NCBI RefSeq assembly: GCF_900176535.1
Contig: NZ_FWXT01000003.1
Coordinates: 579,762-643,761 of the forward strand
Direction: 5' to 3'
Origin: Pedobacter africanus
GTDB lineage: Bacteria; Bacteroidota; Bacteroidia; Sphingobacteriales; Sphingobacteriaceae
Length of the DNA: 64,000 nt
Shown: positions 8,671 through 17,705 of the stretch, piece by piece
How positions within the stretch are numbered: the stretch's first letter is position 1
Layout of the letters: each line of letters begins with the position of its first letter
Program-made: the position numbers and the translations under genes
The notes under the pieces: generated by a model
Told to the model about the DNA's origin: nothing
Database searches by the model: none
The model's input: only the letters and a program-made list of their open reading frames with translations

Positions 8671-10212
8671 TTATTTATTTCTGTAAAATTCTTTTTGTAC
8701 CAGCAACGGGTTGTTTTCGACCTCGCCTCGGTAGTAAGGCAGAAACCAGCTTTCGGGATTGAGCAGTCTGGCCCTGACAACCTGGTAGGCCAATTTCATG
8801 GAATGATTGGTAGCGGCCTTCTCTATCAGCACATTTTCATACCCGGCCCTTCTGGAAACCCTTACTGCGGCAAACCATTCCTTGCCTTCAAAACCAAGCT
8901 CAAACTCTCTTTCCAGCAGCAGCCTTGTAAAAAATTCAGTTCCCTCACCTCCCTCTCCGGGCGTAAGTTCCGGTATGTCACAGTGTTTACGTATGATATT
9001 GATGTTCTTCTCCGCTTCGTCATACTGTCCCAGCATGGCATAGGCTTCCGCTTTCATCAGCAGAATTTCCCGGTAACGGTAAAATATATAATTGGATGTC
9101 CGGTCGTTTTGCCTTCTGTAGGCCAGCTGATAAGGTGCCTGTCCCAAAAATTTATAAACCTCTGTTGCTGCAGCATAACCGTTGGCGGCGGTGGTCATGG
9201 TAAAAGCGCTCAGCGGTTTCAGGCGAATGGTATCTGAGGTTGCATGTTCGGGAACTGTGCTGGGATACAGGAATTCACCCGAATTTACCGTTATGTTTTT
9301 TGAATTGGCCAGGTATATTTCCTTGCCCGCATCGTGGAACGAAAACCAGTTGTATAGCGGCGAGGCCGGACCTTGCAAACCATACTGGAATTCAAAGATT
9401 GATTCGGCAGAATTACCTGGATAAAAGATAGTGTACCAGTCCAATGGCCGTACCAATGAATTCGCATAGCTTGCGTCAATGGCTTTGCACAGGTCAATAC
9501 AGGCCGCGTATTGATTTCTCCAGAGTTTAACATCTGCAAAAATGGCCCTTACAGCGTTCCTGGTGATACGACCGTGCTTTTCTTTAGCATCCGTGAATGT
9601 TTCTGGTGCATTTTTTAAAGCATAATCCAGGTCTTCCTCTATAAAATCGAGCACCTCTGTTTCGGGCGAAACCGCGGTGTTTACGGTTTGGGCATCCGAT
9701 TCGTAGGGCACTTTAATAATAGGTATCTCTTTGAAAGTACGTACCAGGTAAAAATAAAACAAAGCACGTAAGGCATAAGCTTCTCCCATCATTGCGGAGA
9801 GTTCTTCCGGTCTGAATGTAGGATCATTTTTGAGTCCGTCTGGTGCATTTTTAATAAAAGCATTGGCCCAGCCAATTGCTTTATATACCTGTGCCCAGGA
9901 CGTAAGGCTGTTTGTGGTATACAGGTCGTGTGAAAGAAATTGTGCGTGGTTACTGGTAAATTCAGTACCAATACCGGGGGCGTACAGACTTGAACGGCTA
10001 TCGCCCCAAACCTGGAAGGAACTGATGCAGCTGCTTGTGGCTGTGTATAATCCTATCAGTGAGGAATAGACCTGGTCCCTGTTTTTCCAGAAATTATCTT
10101 TGACCAGGTTATCTGGTGTGGCCACGTCTAAAAATTTGGTACAGCCGGCAGTAAAAAAGATCAATCCGAGCAGCCCGTATTTTATGTGATTCCATGTTTT
10201 CATTGTCTTCAT
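8671..10212 (-). CDS. RagB/SusD-family outer-membrane glycan-binding lipoprotein
   Basis: The start is MKTMKTWNHIKYG; the ATG three codons in, at 10203, is also possible. The lipobox is FFTAGC, then the SusD opening KFLDVATPDNLVKDNFWKN. TPR-like helices (EAYALRALFYFYLVRTFKEIP) and the C-terminal signature (LLLEREFELGFEGKEWFAAV, WFLPYYRGEVENNP) follow. About 513 residues is normal length. It lies 6 bp after the full-length susC at 10219-13449, so the two form the first SusC/SusD pair of this PUL. The different C-terminal half from the other SusD suggests a different ligand or a second receptor for the same glycan. Confidence 0.95.
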   Translation of the reverse strand: MKTMKTWNHIKYGLLGLIFFTAGCTKFLDVATPDNLVKDNFWKNRDQVYSSLIGLYTATSSCISSFQVWGDSRSSLYAPGIGTEFTSNHAQFLSHDLYTTNSLTSWAQVYKAIGWANAFIKNAPDGLKNDPTFRPEELSAMMGEAYALRALFYFYLVRTFKEIPIIKVPYESDAQTVNTAVSPETEVLDFIEEDLDYALKNAPETFTDAKEKHGRITRNAVRAIFADVKLWRNQYAACIDLCKAIDASYANSLVRPLDWYTIFYPGNSAESIFEFQYGLQGPASPLYNWFSFHDAGKEIYLANSKNITVNSGEFLYPSTVPEHATSDTIRLKPLSAFTMTTAANGYAAATEVYKFLGQAPYQLAYRRQNDRTSNYIFYRYREILLMKAEAYAMLGQYDEAEKNINIIRKHCDIPELTPGEGGEGTEFFTRLLLEREFELGFEGKEWFAAVRVSRRAGYENVLIEKAATNHSMKLAYQVVRARLLNPESWFLPYYRGEVENNPLLVQKEFYRNK

Positions 10213-10218
10213 GTTTTA

Positions 10219-13200
10219 TTAAAGTGATAGCCTGATACCCAGTGTATATTGTTTGGCTGGTGCTGTGGTATTGTTGTCGATACCGAACATATTTACACTG
10301 CCTGTTATGGGCACTTCCGGATCAATACCGAGATACCTGGTCCAGGTATACAGGTTATAGGCAGTCAAAAATGCACTCATGCTCCTGATGCCTATTTTCA
10401 ACCTTCCCACTGTTTTTTTATCAAAGTCATAGGAAAGGGAAACAGTTTTCAAACGCAGATAAGACGCATCTTCTACCCACCTGGTAGAGGCTGCATAATT
10501 CCACTCTGCCAGACGGTCGGCTTTTGGTATGTTGCTGATGTCGCCCTGTTTTCGCCAGCGGTCTGTTACAGAACGGGCCTGGTTTTTAGAATCGGCCATC
10601 TTTTCGAGCGATTTACGGGTCAGGTTGATGACATCATTGCCATACTGGTATTGGAAGTTTACCTGCAGCGACCAGTTTTGCAGGTTAAAGGAATTGTTCC
10701 AGCCCCCGTAAAAGCTGGGGTTTGCATCCCCAATCTGTACCCTGTCCAGCTCATTGATGATCCCATCGCCGTTTATATCGTCATACCTCATCTCGCCCCC
10801 GCTAAACTGGTGACCGGTATTTGAACCATAGCGCATATACTTAGGCCTGATCCCATCGGCCTCGTAAATAGTGTTCCCGTCCTTATCTTTCAGAATAGCG
10901 TCCTGATCAGTCGGGTAAACGCCCAGGGCCCGGTAGCCATAAAAACCACCAATCACATCTCCGGCCTGAAGTTTAGAGGTAAAGCCATCCCTGGTTTGTG
11001 TAAAAGCTGCATTGTCCAGCTTTTCAGGTAAACTCAATAATTTATTCTGATTTTGTGCGATGTTGAAGAAGGTTCTCCAGCGAAGCTTCTTTTTATCTCC
11101 TTTCAGGAGGAGTGCTGAAATGCCAAATTCAAAACCACTGTTGCGTACCGAACCAAAATTGACATATTGTGTAGCGTATCCCAATGTAGAGGATAATGTT
11201 TCCTGTAACAGCAGATCGGTGGTGGTTCTGGTGTAATAATCAATCTGTCCCGAGATGCTGTTGTCGAAGATGCTCCAATCGATCCCCATATTGTATTCCG
11301 TGGTACTCTCCTGCCTGATGTTATCGTAAGCGAATTTTGAAGGATAAGTATAAGTTTGTCCCATATAGCCTGTTCCTGTTGAATAAGCGACATCATAAAG
11401 GTTAAGTACATTGGGCAGGTTACCGGTAATCCCAAATGCAAAACGGGGCTTGATATTGGTGATCCATTTTGCATCCGAAAGAAATTTCTCTTTGGATAGT
11501 TCCCACCCGATACCAATTGCCGGGTAAATGGTATAAAGGTTGTCGCGGCCATACCGCGAATCCCCCTCCATTTTTCCCGTAGCGGTTAAAAAGTACCGGT
11601 CTTTAAAAACATAATGGCCCTGGACAAACATGCCTATGTTCCGGCGCTCCCCAAATGATCCATCTGCTGCAGAAACAACAGCAGAAGCGTCGGAGGCACG
11701 CAATTGAGGGGAAGCACCATTGCTGTAGCTTACCGATGTGGAGTTGTCGCTGTCCGTGGTCAGGTTCATTACTCCGGTAACCGTTAATCTGTGGTTGGCT
11801 TTGCTAATGGCCGACCAGGTAAGGCGGTTGTTGTTGTTGATCATCAGCTGATGACCTTCTGTCTGCCTTCCTGCGTTAAATAAAGATTCACCCGCAATTG
11901 AAGCCGTGGCATAACCGGGAATGAAATATTCATCAGCAGATTCACGGAAGTCGACCCCGATCTGCGATCTGAATTCCAGGTTTTTAAGGATTCTGTATTC
12001 GAGGACAGTGGAAGCCATAAAGCGGTTTGATTTGGTCAGATAAGTAGAATAGTCGATGATGGCCAGCGGATTATATCTCGAGGTAATCGAAACCGGATCA
12101 TTACGGTCTACAAAATAATCGAGCCCGTTTTGGGAGTAAACGGGATAATAAGCACCCATTTCCCTTGCATAGCGCATGGGTGAAATATCGCTTGTTGAAC
12201 TGGATGACTCATCTATAGGATGGGTCTGCCCTCTTTTATCAGTGAGTGAATTGATGAAGGAAAGATCCGCAGATACCCTTAATTTATCGGAAACCTTATA
12301 ATTCAGGTTAAAGCGGTTGTTGAAACGGTCGTACCCGGTGCCCTTTGTGGTACCGTACTGATTGGTATAGCCTACACCCCAGTAATAGGTTACACGTTCT
12401 CCGCCACCGCTTAAAGAGGTGTTGTATTGCTGGTAATAACCTTTCCGTGTAATCACATCTATCCAGTCGGTATTGTTGTTGTATTTCCAGGCATCTGCCC
12501 TGGTCAAGTCTCCGCGCAGTTCCTTTAAAAAGCTGCCATCATCTGTTCCATTTCCGTAACTTTCTATAGAAAATATACGGTGGTCATCGCCTGACATCAT
12601 GGGGATGGTTTTTGGAACTTCGGTATAGGTGAATTTAGAAGTAAAACTGAATTCTGGTTTGCCCTGCTTTCCACGTTTGGTTTTGATCACAATTACCCCG
12701 TTTGCCCCTTTTGATCCGTATAGGGCGGTTGCAGAGGCGTCTTTTAAGATATCAATAGACTCAATATCGGAGGGGTCTATGTCTCCAATCGGACTAAAGC
12801 CGAAATCGGTGATGCTCTGCACCTTGTAGTCGTTGCCAATCACTTCGGTGCCATCTACTACCCATAGGGGATCATTTATGCCCGATATACTGGAGATTCC
12901 GCGGATGCGGATGGTGGCAGCAGCCCCCGGATCACCGCTGGCGGCCACCACTTGTAAGCCCGGGGCTGCACCCTGTATCAATTGTTCAACTGAAGTAACG
13001 GGCAGATTTCTCAAATCTTCCAGATTGACTGATGCCACGGCACTGCTGAGCTCTTTTTTATCGATAGACAAGAAGCCCATATCTGCTTTTGGATGCTTCT
13101 GGGCTACAATCTTTAGCTCATCCATCGTATTGTAGCCATTCTGCAGGATAACTTCAAAGCTCTTTCTGCTGCCAATTGTAAACTCCTGCTTTTTGTAGCC

Positions 13201-13449
13201 TACGTAGGAGAAGATGATCTTTTCTGCGTTATCCGTCTTCTTTAACCGGAACCTGCCGCTATTGTCGGTGGTAACACCGGTTAAAACCAGGTTATTGCGG
13301 TTAACCAGCATTACGGTCACACCCGGGAAGGTTACACTTTTAGATTCATCATATACCACTCCGGTTATGACATCTGCCTGTGCAAAAGTATCGGTGCTTA
13401 AATAGAGTAAGCCTATAAGCATGCAAATCTTTTGTAGTATTTTATTCAT
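10219..13449 (-). CDS. SusC/RagA-family TonB-dependent receptor, full length
   Basis: The signal peptide MNKILQKICMLIGLLYLSTD precedes a carboxypeptidase-like regulatory domain (about residues 25-115: ITGVVYDESKSVTFPGVTVM, TTDNSGRFRL, FSYVGYKKQEF). The plug domain carries the SusC hallmarks (VEQLIQGAAPGLQV, TIRIRGISSI, DPLWVVDGTEV, SIDILKDASATALYGSKGAN). The barrel fills the rest and closes on KQYTLGIRLSL. At 1076 residues it is a typical SusC, pumping glycan fragments across the outer membrane with TonB energy. It starts 19 bp after the three-domain FAS1 gene and is followed by its susD partner 6 bp on. Confidence 0.96.
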   Translation of the reverse strand: MNKILQKICMLIGLLYLSTDTFAQADVITGVVYDESKSVTFPGVTVMLVNRNNLVLTGVTTDNSGRFRLKKTDNAEKIIFSYVGYKKQEFTIGSRKSFEVILQNGYNTMDELKIVAQKHPKADMGFLSIDKKELSSAVASVNLEDLRNLPVTSVEQLIQGAAPGLQVVAASGDPGAAATIRIRGISSISGINDPLWVVDGTEVIGNDYKVQSITDFGFSPIGDIDPSDIESIDILKDASATALYGSKGANGVIVIKTKRGKQGKPEFSFTSKFTYTEVPKTIPMMSGDDHRIFSIESYGNGTDDGSFLKELRGDLTRADAWKYNNNTDWIDVITRKGYYQQYNTSLSGGGERVTYYWGVGYTNQYGTTKGTGYDRFNNRFNLNYKVSDKLRVSADLSFINSLTDKRGQTHPIDESSSSTSDISPMRYAREMGAYYPVYSQNGLDYFVDRNDPVSITSRYNPLAIIDYSTYLTKSNRFMASTVLEYRILKNLEFRSQIGVDFRESADEYFIPGYATASIAGESLFNAGRQTEGHQLMINNNNRLTWSAISKANHRLTVTGVMNLTTDSDNSTSVSYSNGASPQLRASDASAVVSAADGSFGERRNIGMFVQGHYVFKDRYFLTATGKMEGDSRYGRDNLYTIYPAIGIGWELSKEKFLSDAKWITNIKPRFAFGITGNLPNVLNLYDVAYSTGTGYMGQTYTYPSKFAYDNIRQESTTEYNMGIDWSIFDNSISGQIDYYTRTTTDLLLQETLSSTLGYATQYVNFGSVRNSGFEFGISALLLKGDKKKLRWRTFFNIAQNQNKLLSLPEKLDNAAFTQTRDGFTSKLQAGDVIGGFYGYRALGVYPTDQDAILKDKDGNTIYEADGIRPKYMRYGSNTGHQFSGGEMRYDDINGDGIINELDRVQIGDANPSFYGGWNNSFNLQNWSLQVNFQYQYGNDVINLTRKSLEKMADSKNQARSVTDRWRKQGDISNIPKADRLAEWNYAASTRWVEDASYLRLKTVSLSYDFDKKTVGRLKIGIRSMSAFLTAYNLYTWTRYLGIDPEVPITGSVNMFGIDNNTTAPAKQYTLGIRLSL

Positions 13450-13468
13450 TTTAAAAATGGGTTACCGC

Positions 13469-15397
13469 TTAAAAAACCTGGTTAATTTTATGTATTACCC
13501 CGTTGCTGCCCTGCAGATTGGCCGCTACCGGTTTTGCCGTTTTTCCGGTACTGCTGGTCACAGAAAAGCCTTCCCATGCCCCGTTGACAGTTAAGTAATT
13601 CCCGGCTTTATTTGGCATGCTTCCCTGCGAAACCCCATCCGTGAATACATAGCGGTTGGGAATGACATGGGCATTTACAAAGTTCTTCAGGGCATCAACA
13701 GTCATCGTATTGATTTGCAGTCCTGCACTTTGAATGGCAGAATTAGTTGGGGCCAATACGGTATAACTAAAGAAGCCCGTTAAATTCAACTCGGCCATCA
13801 ACCCGGATTTGGTACAGGCTGTTGCGAAGGATGAAAGCTCCGGATCTTTCAAAACCAGGGCATAGACCGTTCTGCTGAGATCGGCCTTGTCCATGGGTGT
13901 AAGGAATCCATCAATCTCGTAAATTGCCCCGTTTCCGCGTTCCCAGGTGGGCCCAGTTTTCAATAGCGGCACGGCGTTGCCGGTATAGTCTACGAATTTC
14001 TTGTTGTCATACAGGATATAGCCAAACTCGGTTGGATAGAAACGTTTTCTGAAACCGCCATCTGCTCTGACGTCAATATTTAAAATACCTGTTCTGCAGG
14101 CATTTTGCCTGATCAGTAATGTTGCTGCATCCATGTCTTCTGCAAGCGGGAATCCCCAAACTTCGTCAGGCTGGAGCAGTATGGTTCTGGAGCCATGCTG
14201 GAAATACAGACCATCTGTCAAGCCCGATTCGAGATTGGTATGCTGAAACATCCAGTCCCACTGTCCATAGATTCTTTTCTTCATATAAACCCCACCTTCC
14301 ACACTGTTCAGTTTGGGTGGTTCCAGCATTTTGTTAACCTTATAAATGATGCTGTTGCTGGAGGAAACCGCACCAACGATGGTAGGTGCGATCTTATGGA
14401 TCATCTGCGGGTAGTTGTTGGTCCTGAGTTCAGGATTGTTTCTTGCGATGTCGCTTTTAAACCAGGTGTCGGCCAGGATGCTGCTCCTGAGCACTTCAGA
14501 AATGATCAGCTTTGGAACAGAATCTATATTGTTGTACAGGTCAGGTAAATAAGGCTTAAAATAATTCATCAAAGCCTCGTTGGTAGGCACAAAAATGGTG
14601 GTTAAAACATTTTCATCAGCCAGGTTCCTGCCTATAGAATAGGATTTGATTAGTGTGGTATCTACCCAGCCGAATTCATCTTTCTCGCCCAGGGAATAGG
14701 TTACTGTAGTTTCCAGCCATTTGTTGTACATGGATATCTCCGGGTCTTTTGCGATTGCGGCATCCGTTCTTGGCATTACTTCGAGGGGCGACTGCAACAC
14801 ATGGATTACCCCGTTGCTGGCATCGATATCGTATTTGCTGTCCGATATTCTGGCTGTGCCGATCATAAATCCGCTGCCTGCAATATTGTATAAGGTCTTG
14901 AAATCTTCCTGCTGCGCTGCAAAGAAAGAAGGGGTAAAAATCATGACAGATTTTGCCGGTAAGGCTGCCTCGCTGCGCGTCTTGTAAAAAACTGCCTTTG
15001 TAGGGTTCAACCCATTTACCGCATCTTTATACCGCTTTTCAATATCATATTTATAGTACATCCCGTTTATAAAGTGGTTGTTGACGTACTGGCGCAGGAC
15101 TAAAGCCGGAACAACATCAATAGCGGTATAACCCCTGGCTTTAAAATAGGCATCTACCTGTTCATTTGTAGGTGCAAAACAAGTATAAATGGCCGCTTCG
15201 CCCAGTGTTTTACGGAGTTCAAGTTTGTCAATGATCTTTACAAATTCGCTCAGGTCAGGATCTTCACTGAGTATTTGGACAATGTTCTTGTCAATTCTTC
15301 TTTCTGGATTGTAATGTTCTTCAAACTCCTTTGAACAGGAGGTTCCTATAACCATCAGGATGGCATAAAGCAGGATAAAGTAGTTTTTATTTTGCAT
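13469..15397 (-). CDS. FAS1 (fasciclin)-domain lipoprotein, three domains
   Basis: The lipobox is MVIGTSC with Cys 21. Three FAS1 units can be traced: residues about 40-215 (FVKIIDKLELRKTLGEAAIY, CFAPTNEQVDAYF, GVIHVLQSPLEV), a divergent middle unit about 220-360 (TIFVPTNEALMNYF, closing SIIYKVNKML), and a C-terminal unit about 510-642 (FFSYTVLAPTNSAI, VNAHVIPNRYVFTDG, GSNGVIHKINQVF). It is larger than the second FAS1 protein of this operon and probably also surface-exposed. Its start overlaps the end of the upstream sialidase gene by 11 bp, so the two are probably translationally coupled. Adhesion or glycan capture is inferred from the fold and from the neighbouring SusC/SusD genes. Confidence 0.87.
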   Translation of the reverse strand: MQNKNYFILLYAILMVIGTSCSKEFEEHYNPERRIDKNIVQILSEDPDLSEFVKIIDKLELRKTLGEAAIYTCFAPTNEQVDAYFKARGYTAIDVVPALVLRQYVNNHFINGMYYKYDIEKRYKDAVNGLNPTKAVFYKTRSEAALPAKSVMIFTPSFFAAQQEDFKTLYNIAGSGFMIGTARISDSKYDIDASNGVIHVLQSPLEVMPRTDAAIAKDPEISMYNKWLETTVTYSLGEKDEFGWVDTTLIKSYSIGRNLADENVLTTIFVPTNEALMNYFKPYLPDLYNNIDSVPKLIISEVLRSSILADTWFKSDIARNNPELRTNNYPQMIHKIAPTIVGAVSSSNSIIYKVNKMLEPPKLNSVEGGVYMKKRIYGQWDWMFQHTNLESGLTDGLYFQHGSRTILLQPDEVWGFPLAEDMDAATLLIRQNACRTGILNIDVRADGGFRKRFYPTEFGYILYDNKKFVDYTGNAVPLLKTGPTWERGNGAIYEIDGFLTPMDKADLSRTVYALVLKDPELSSFATACTKSGLMAELNLTGFFSYTVLAPTNSAIQSAGLQINTMTVDALKNFVNAHVIPNRYVFTDGVSQGSMPNKAGNYLTVNGAWEGFSVTSSTGKTAKPVAANLQGSNGVIHKINQVF

Positions 15398-16577
15398 GGA
15401 CAGACCCTTTCATGTTAACCCAACTTAATTTAAAGCGTTTAAGGACGAGGCTGTAATTCCAGCTCTTACCATCATTTGTTTCATAGAGACAGTAAACGGT
15501 TCCATCATCTGCAACCGCAACATCGGAATAGCCGGAAGGGCCGGAACTGATTACTTTTTTTATCGGCCAGCTCTGTCCTTCATCATTGCTGATCCTAGCG
15601 GTAAGGTTCTGGCGTGGATGTTTCCCGATATCCCTGCTATCCGGGTTGATGAACAATATCCCTCCTCCCTGTTTCTCCGGAATGCGGATGATTGTCGCCA
15701 TGCAAATTGGTTCAAACAGCTCTTCACTAAATACCGGCTTGCTCCAGTTGCTTATTCCATCTTTACTATAACTCAGTCCCCTGCGTCTTTTTTCGGTTAC
15801 ATTGCGAATGTTGACCATGGTACTGCCGTCTTTTAGCTGGATGGCCATAGTTTCGCTCGGGTTTTTAAAATCAGCAGTATTGTCTGCAATGATCTCCCCC
15901 CTCTTCCATGTCTTCCCAAGATCATCGCTATAAATGCTGGCGATGCAGGATGGCGCATGGCTTCTTCTTGGTTTTAACTTCGAAGAATTGCTTAACCATA
16001 CGGGAACCAGCAAACGACCATTGTTCAGTTGTATGCTGTGGCCCGGTCCGGGAGCAAGTACTTTCCAATCGTATTCAGGTTTGAAAGCTTCAAACGCATA
16101 GGTGATATCTACCGGTGCTGCCCAGCTCTGACCATCGTCTTTTGAAAAAGTATAATAGGCCCTGGCATAGTCACGCTGGTAAAGCAAATGAATGGTTCCG
16201 TCCTTATCTACAATAGGTGTGGCATTGCTGGTAGGTTCTCCGCTTTTTTTTGCTGCAATGACGACATTTGGGCCCCATGTTTTTCCGCCATCAAGGCTCC
16301 TGCGCATCAAAAGATCCATATCTGCCCAGTCGCTTGCTGTACCTATTCTACCCTCGCAAAAAGCAAGTAAGGTGCCTTTTTTACTAAGTACCAATGCCGG
16401 GATGCGCATGGAAGTATAATTACCTCCAGGGCTAAAAACCTGAGTGCTGTCTGGACCGGCCCCCGATGCAAATTGCTTTGCAGTACCACAGCCGGTTGCA
16501 GCACAAAGCGCGATACCGAGTGTAATTGTTAAAATGAGCAATGTTTTAATGTGGTGGTGTTTGTTAAAAAAGAACAT
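15387..16577 (-). CDS. Exo-alpha-sialidase (GH33) lipoprotein
   Basis: The signal region ends in AATGC, so a lipoprotein is likely. A full set of sialidase residues can be placed: MRIPAL (first Arg), DWADMDLLMRRS (acid/base Asp), Asp-boxes SLDGGKTW, SKDDGQSW and SNDEGQSW, SETMAIQLKDGSTMVNIRN (Glu and second Arg), PRQNLTARIS (third Arg) and GYSDVAVADDG (Tyr nucleophile). At 396 residues it is essentially a single six-bladed propeller. It should cleave terminal alpha-linked nonulosonic acids outside the inner membrane. The adjacent aldolase gene, 31 bp upstream, fits use of the released acid. Whether the substrate is Neu5Ac, KDN or a related acid cannot be told from sequence. Confidence 0.9.
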   Translation of the reverse strand: MFFFNKHHHIKTLLILTITLGIALCAATGCGTAKQFASGAGPDSTQVFSPGGNYTSMRIPALVLSKKGTLLAFCEGRIGTASDWADMDLLMRRSLDGGKTWGPNVVIAAKKSGEPTSNATPIVDKDGTIHLLYQRDYARAYYTFSKDDGQSWAAPVDITYAFEAFKPEYDWKVLAPGPGHSIQLNNGRLLVPVWLSNSSKLKPRRSHAPSCIASIYSDDLGKTWKRGEIIADNTADFKNPSETMAIQLKDGSTMVNIRNVTEKRRRGLSYSKDGISNWSKPVFSEELFEPICMATIIRIPEKQGGGILFINPDSRDIGKHPRQNLTARISNDEGQSWPIKKVISSGPSGYSDVAVADDGTVYCLYETNDGKSWNYSLVLKRFKLSWVNMKGSVHAK

Positions 16578-16608
16578 TGGTTTGGTTTTACTTGTTTAAC
16601 GGATCTGT

Positions 16609-17538
16609 TTATTGGAAAACTTCAGGTAGTATATTTTTGCATTTTTCGCGAATGGGTAAAATGTGTTCAGCGGGGATTCCCCTGTAGGGCCAGCGCAGTT
16701 GGGTATCGATACTTGTCCAACCCCCTACTGCTGCCATAAATTTGTCAACAGCCTGGTTGGAATAACCCTCATTAACAATATATGGCACTATACATTCGCT
16801 CATAAACTGCTGTATTCTTTTTTCCAGTTCAAAAGCAGCAGCTTCAGCTTTCCGGATGCTGTCATACCATTTTTGTGCAAAAGCAGGGTTTAAGCAGGCC
16901 ACATTCGAATAGGCCCCATGTGCACCCAGGGAAATGCCGGTTGCCAGCTGATGTCCGGGAACAAATACGGAAAAAGGCTGAGGGAGATGCTTCATTTCCT
17001 CGTACCATTGGGTATCGCCCCCGGCAACTTTGCAGCCAACCAAAGGTATGCCCGAATTGAGGATTGCAGCAAAATCGGCTGGTAGAAGTTTCTTCTTTGC
17101 ATGAGGTGGATTATAGAGCACCAGGCCAACAGGAGCAGCCGCATCTGCTATCATTTGCAAATAATCTGTAAGTTCTGTTTTGGAAGGGACAAACCAATCG
17201 GGTAGGATGATCTGAATGGCAGATGGCCGCAATAACCTGGCCCTTCTAACCCTTTCCAGGGAGATCTTTGGGCTCATGTGTGAGCAACCAATCTGAAAAG
17301 GCATGCCGGCATCATTGCATTTTTCTGCAAACAGCTCATTTATACCATCAAATTCTGCTTCAGTCTGGTTGTAAAACTCACCCGCAGTTCCGTTGGAATA
17401 GATACCATCAACCCCAAAGGTAATCAGTGTATCGATTTCCTGCTCCAGTTGTACATAATTGATGCTGTCATCAGCATTAAGCGGTAACAGTAAAGTTGCC
17501 CAATTGCCATTGATCTCGTTTGCCGACAGGGGTGTCAT
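16609..17538 (-). CDS. DapA/NanA-family class I aldolase (possible sialic acid lyase)
   Basis: This 309-residue cytoplasmic (beta/alpha)8 enzyme has the family landmarks: GVDGIYSNGTAGEF in the third strand, the catalytic Tyr near residue 142 (LVLYNPP), and the Schiff-base Lys near residue 170 (VGCKVAGGD). It is the first gene of the sialidase operon, so cleavage of a sialic acid to pyruvate and a hexosamine is the natural guess. However, the G-[ST]-T-G-E pyruvate loop of NanA and DapA reads GTAGE here, replacing the second Thr. Family members with altered loops include sugar-acid aldolases and dehydratases, so the exact substrate is open. No nanE- or nanK-like gene is in the window. Confidence 0.8.
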   Translation of the reverse strand: MTPLSANEINGNWATLLLPLNADDSINYVQLEQEIDTLITFGVDGIYSNGTAGEFYNQTEAEFDGINELFAEKCNDAGMPFQIGCSHMSPKISLERVRRARLLRPSAIQIILPDWFVPSKTELTDYLQMIADAAAPVGLVLYNPPHAKKKLLPADFAAILNSGIPLVGCKVAGGDTQWYEEMKHLPQPFSVFVPGHQLATGISLGAHGAYSNVACLNPAFAQKWYDSIRKAEAAAFELEKRIQQFMSECIVPYIVNEGYSNQAVDKFMAAVGGWTSIDTQLRWPYRGIPAEHILPIREKCKNILPEVFQ

Positions 17539-17571
17539 GTTCTTGCTGGTTTATAAATGGTTTATAGTAGT

Positions 17572-17584
17572 TATGTACTACATA
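17572..17584. promoter_or_regulatory. Predicted FadR/GntR operator at the PUL promoter
   Basis: TATGTACTACATA is near-palindromic with a GT-NNN-AC core, the type bound by FadR-subfamily GntR regulators. It sits just downstream of the -7 element, where a bound protein would block transcription. The core TATGTACTACA recurs at 18433-18443 upstream of the regulator gene. Confidence 0.6.
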
Positions 17585-17585
17585 T

Positions 17586-17617
17586 CAAATATGAGAAGTA
17601 TTTATTATAAAACCAAA
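17586..17617 (-). promoter_or_regulatory. Predicted promoter of the sialidase PUL
   Basis: On the minus strand TTTG (17617-17614) is followed after 20 nt by CATATTTG (17593-17586). This fits the Bacteroidota consensus TTTG/TAnnTTTG with one mismatch. The predicted start falls near 17579, about 40 nt before the aldolase ATG, and the palindromic operator lies directly on it. Confidence 0.65.
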
Positions 17618-17647
17618 TATTGTATTCCGCTTAGCGCGGATTTTAAT

Positions 17648-17687
17648 TAAAAAAGGCCTGCAGGAATCAGTTGCAGGCCTTTTTTTA
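17648..17687 (-). terminator. Intrinsic terminator between the gntR gene and the sialidase PUL
   Basis: Arms AGGCCTGCA (17654-17662) and TGCAGGCCT (17672-17680) enclose a 9-nt loop, with A/T runs on both outer sides. On the minus strand it ends the gntR transcript, which means the PUL operon needs its own promoter. Confidence 0.85.
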
Positions 17688-17705
17688 AAAGAAATAAATA
17701 GATAA

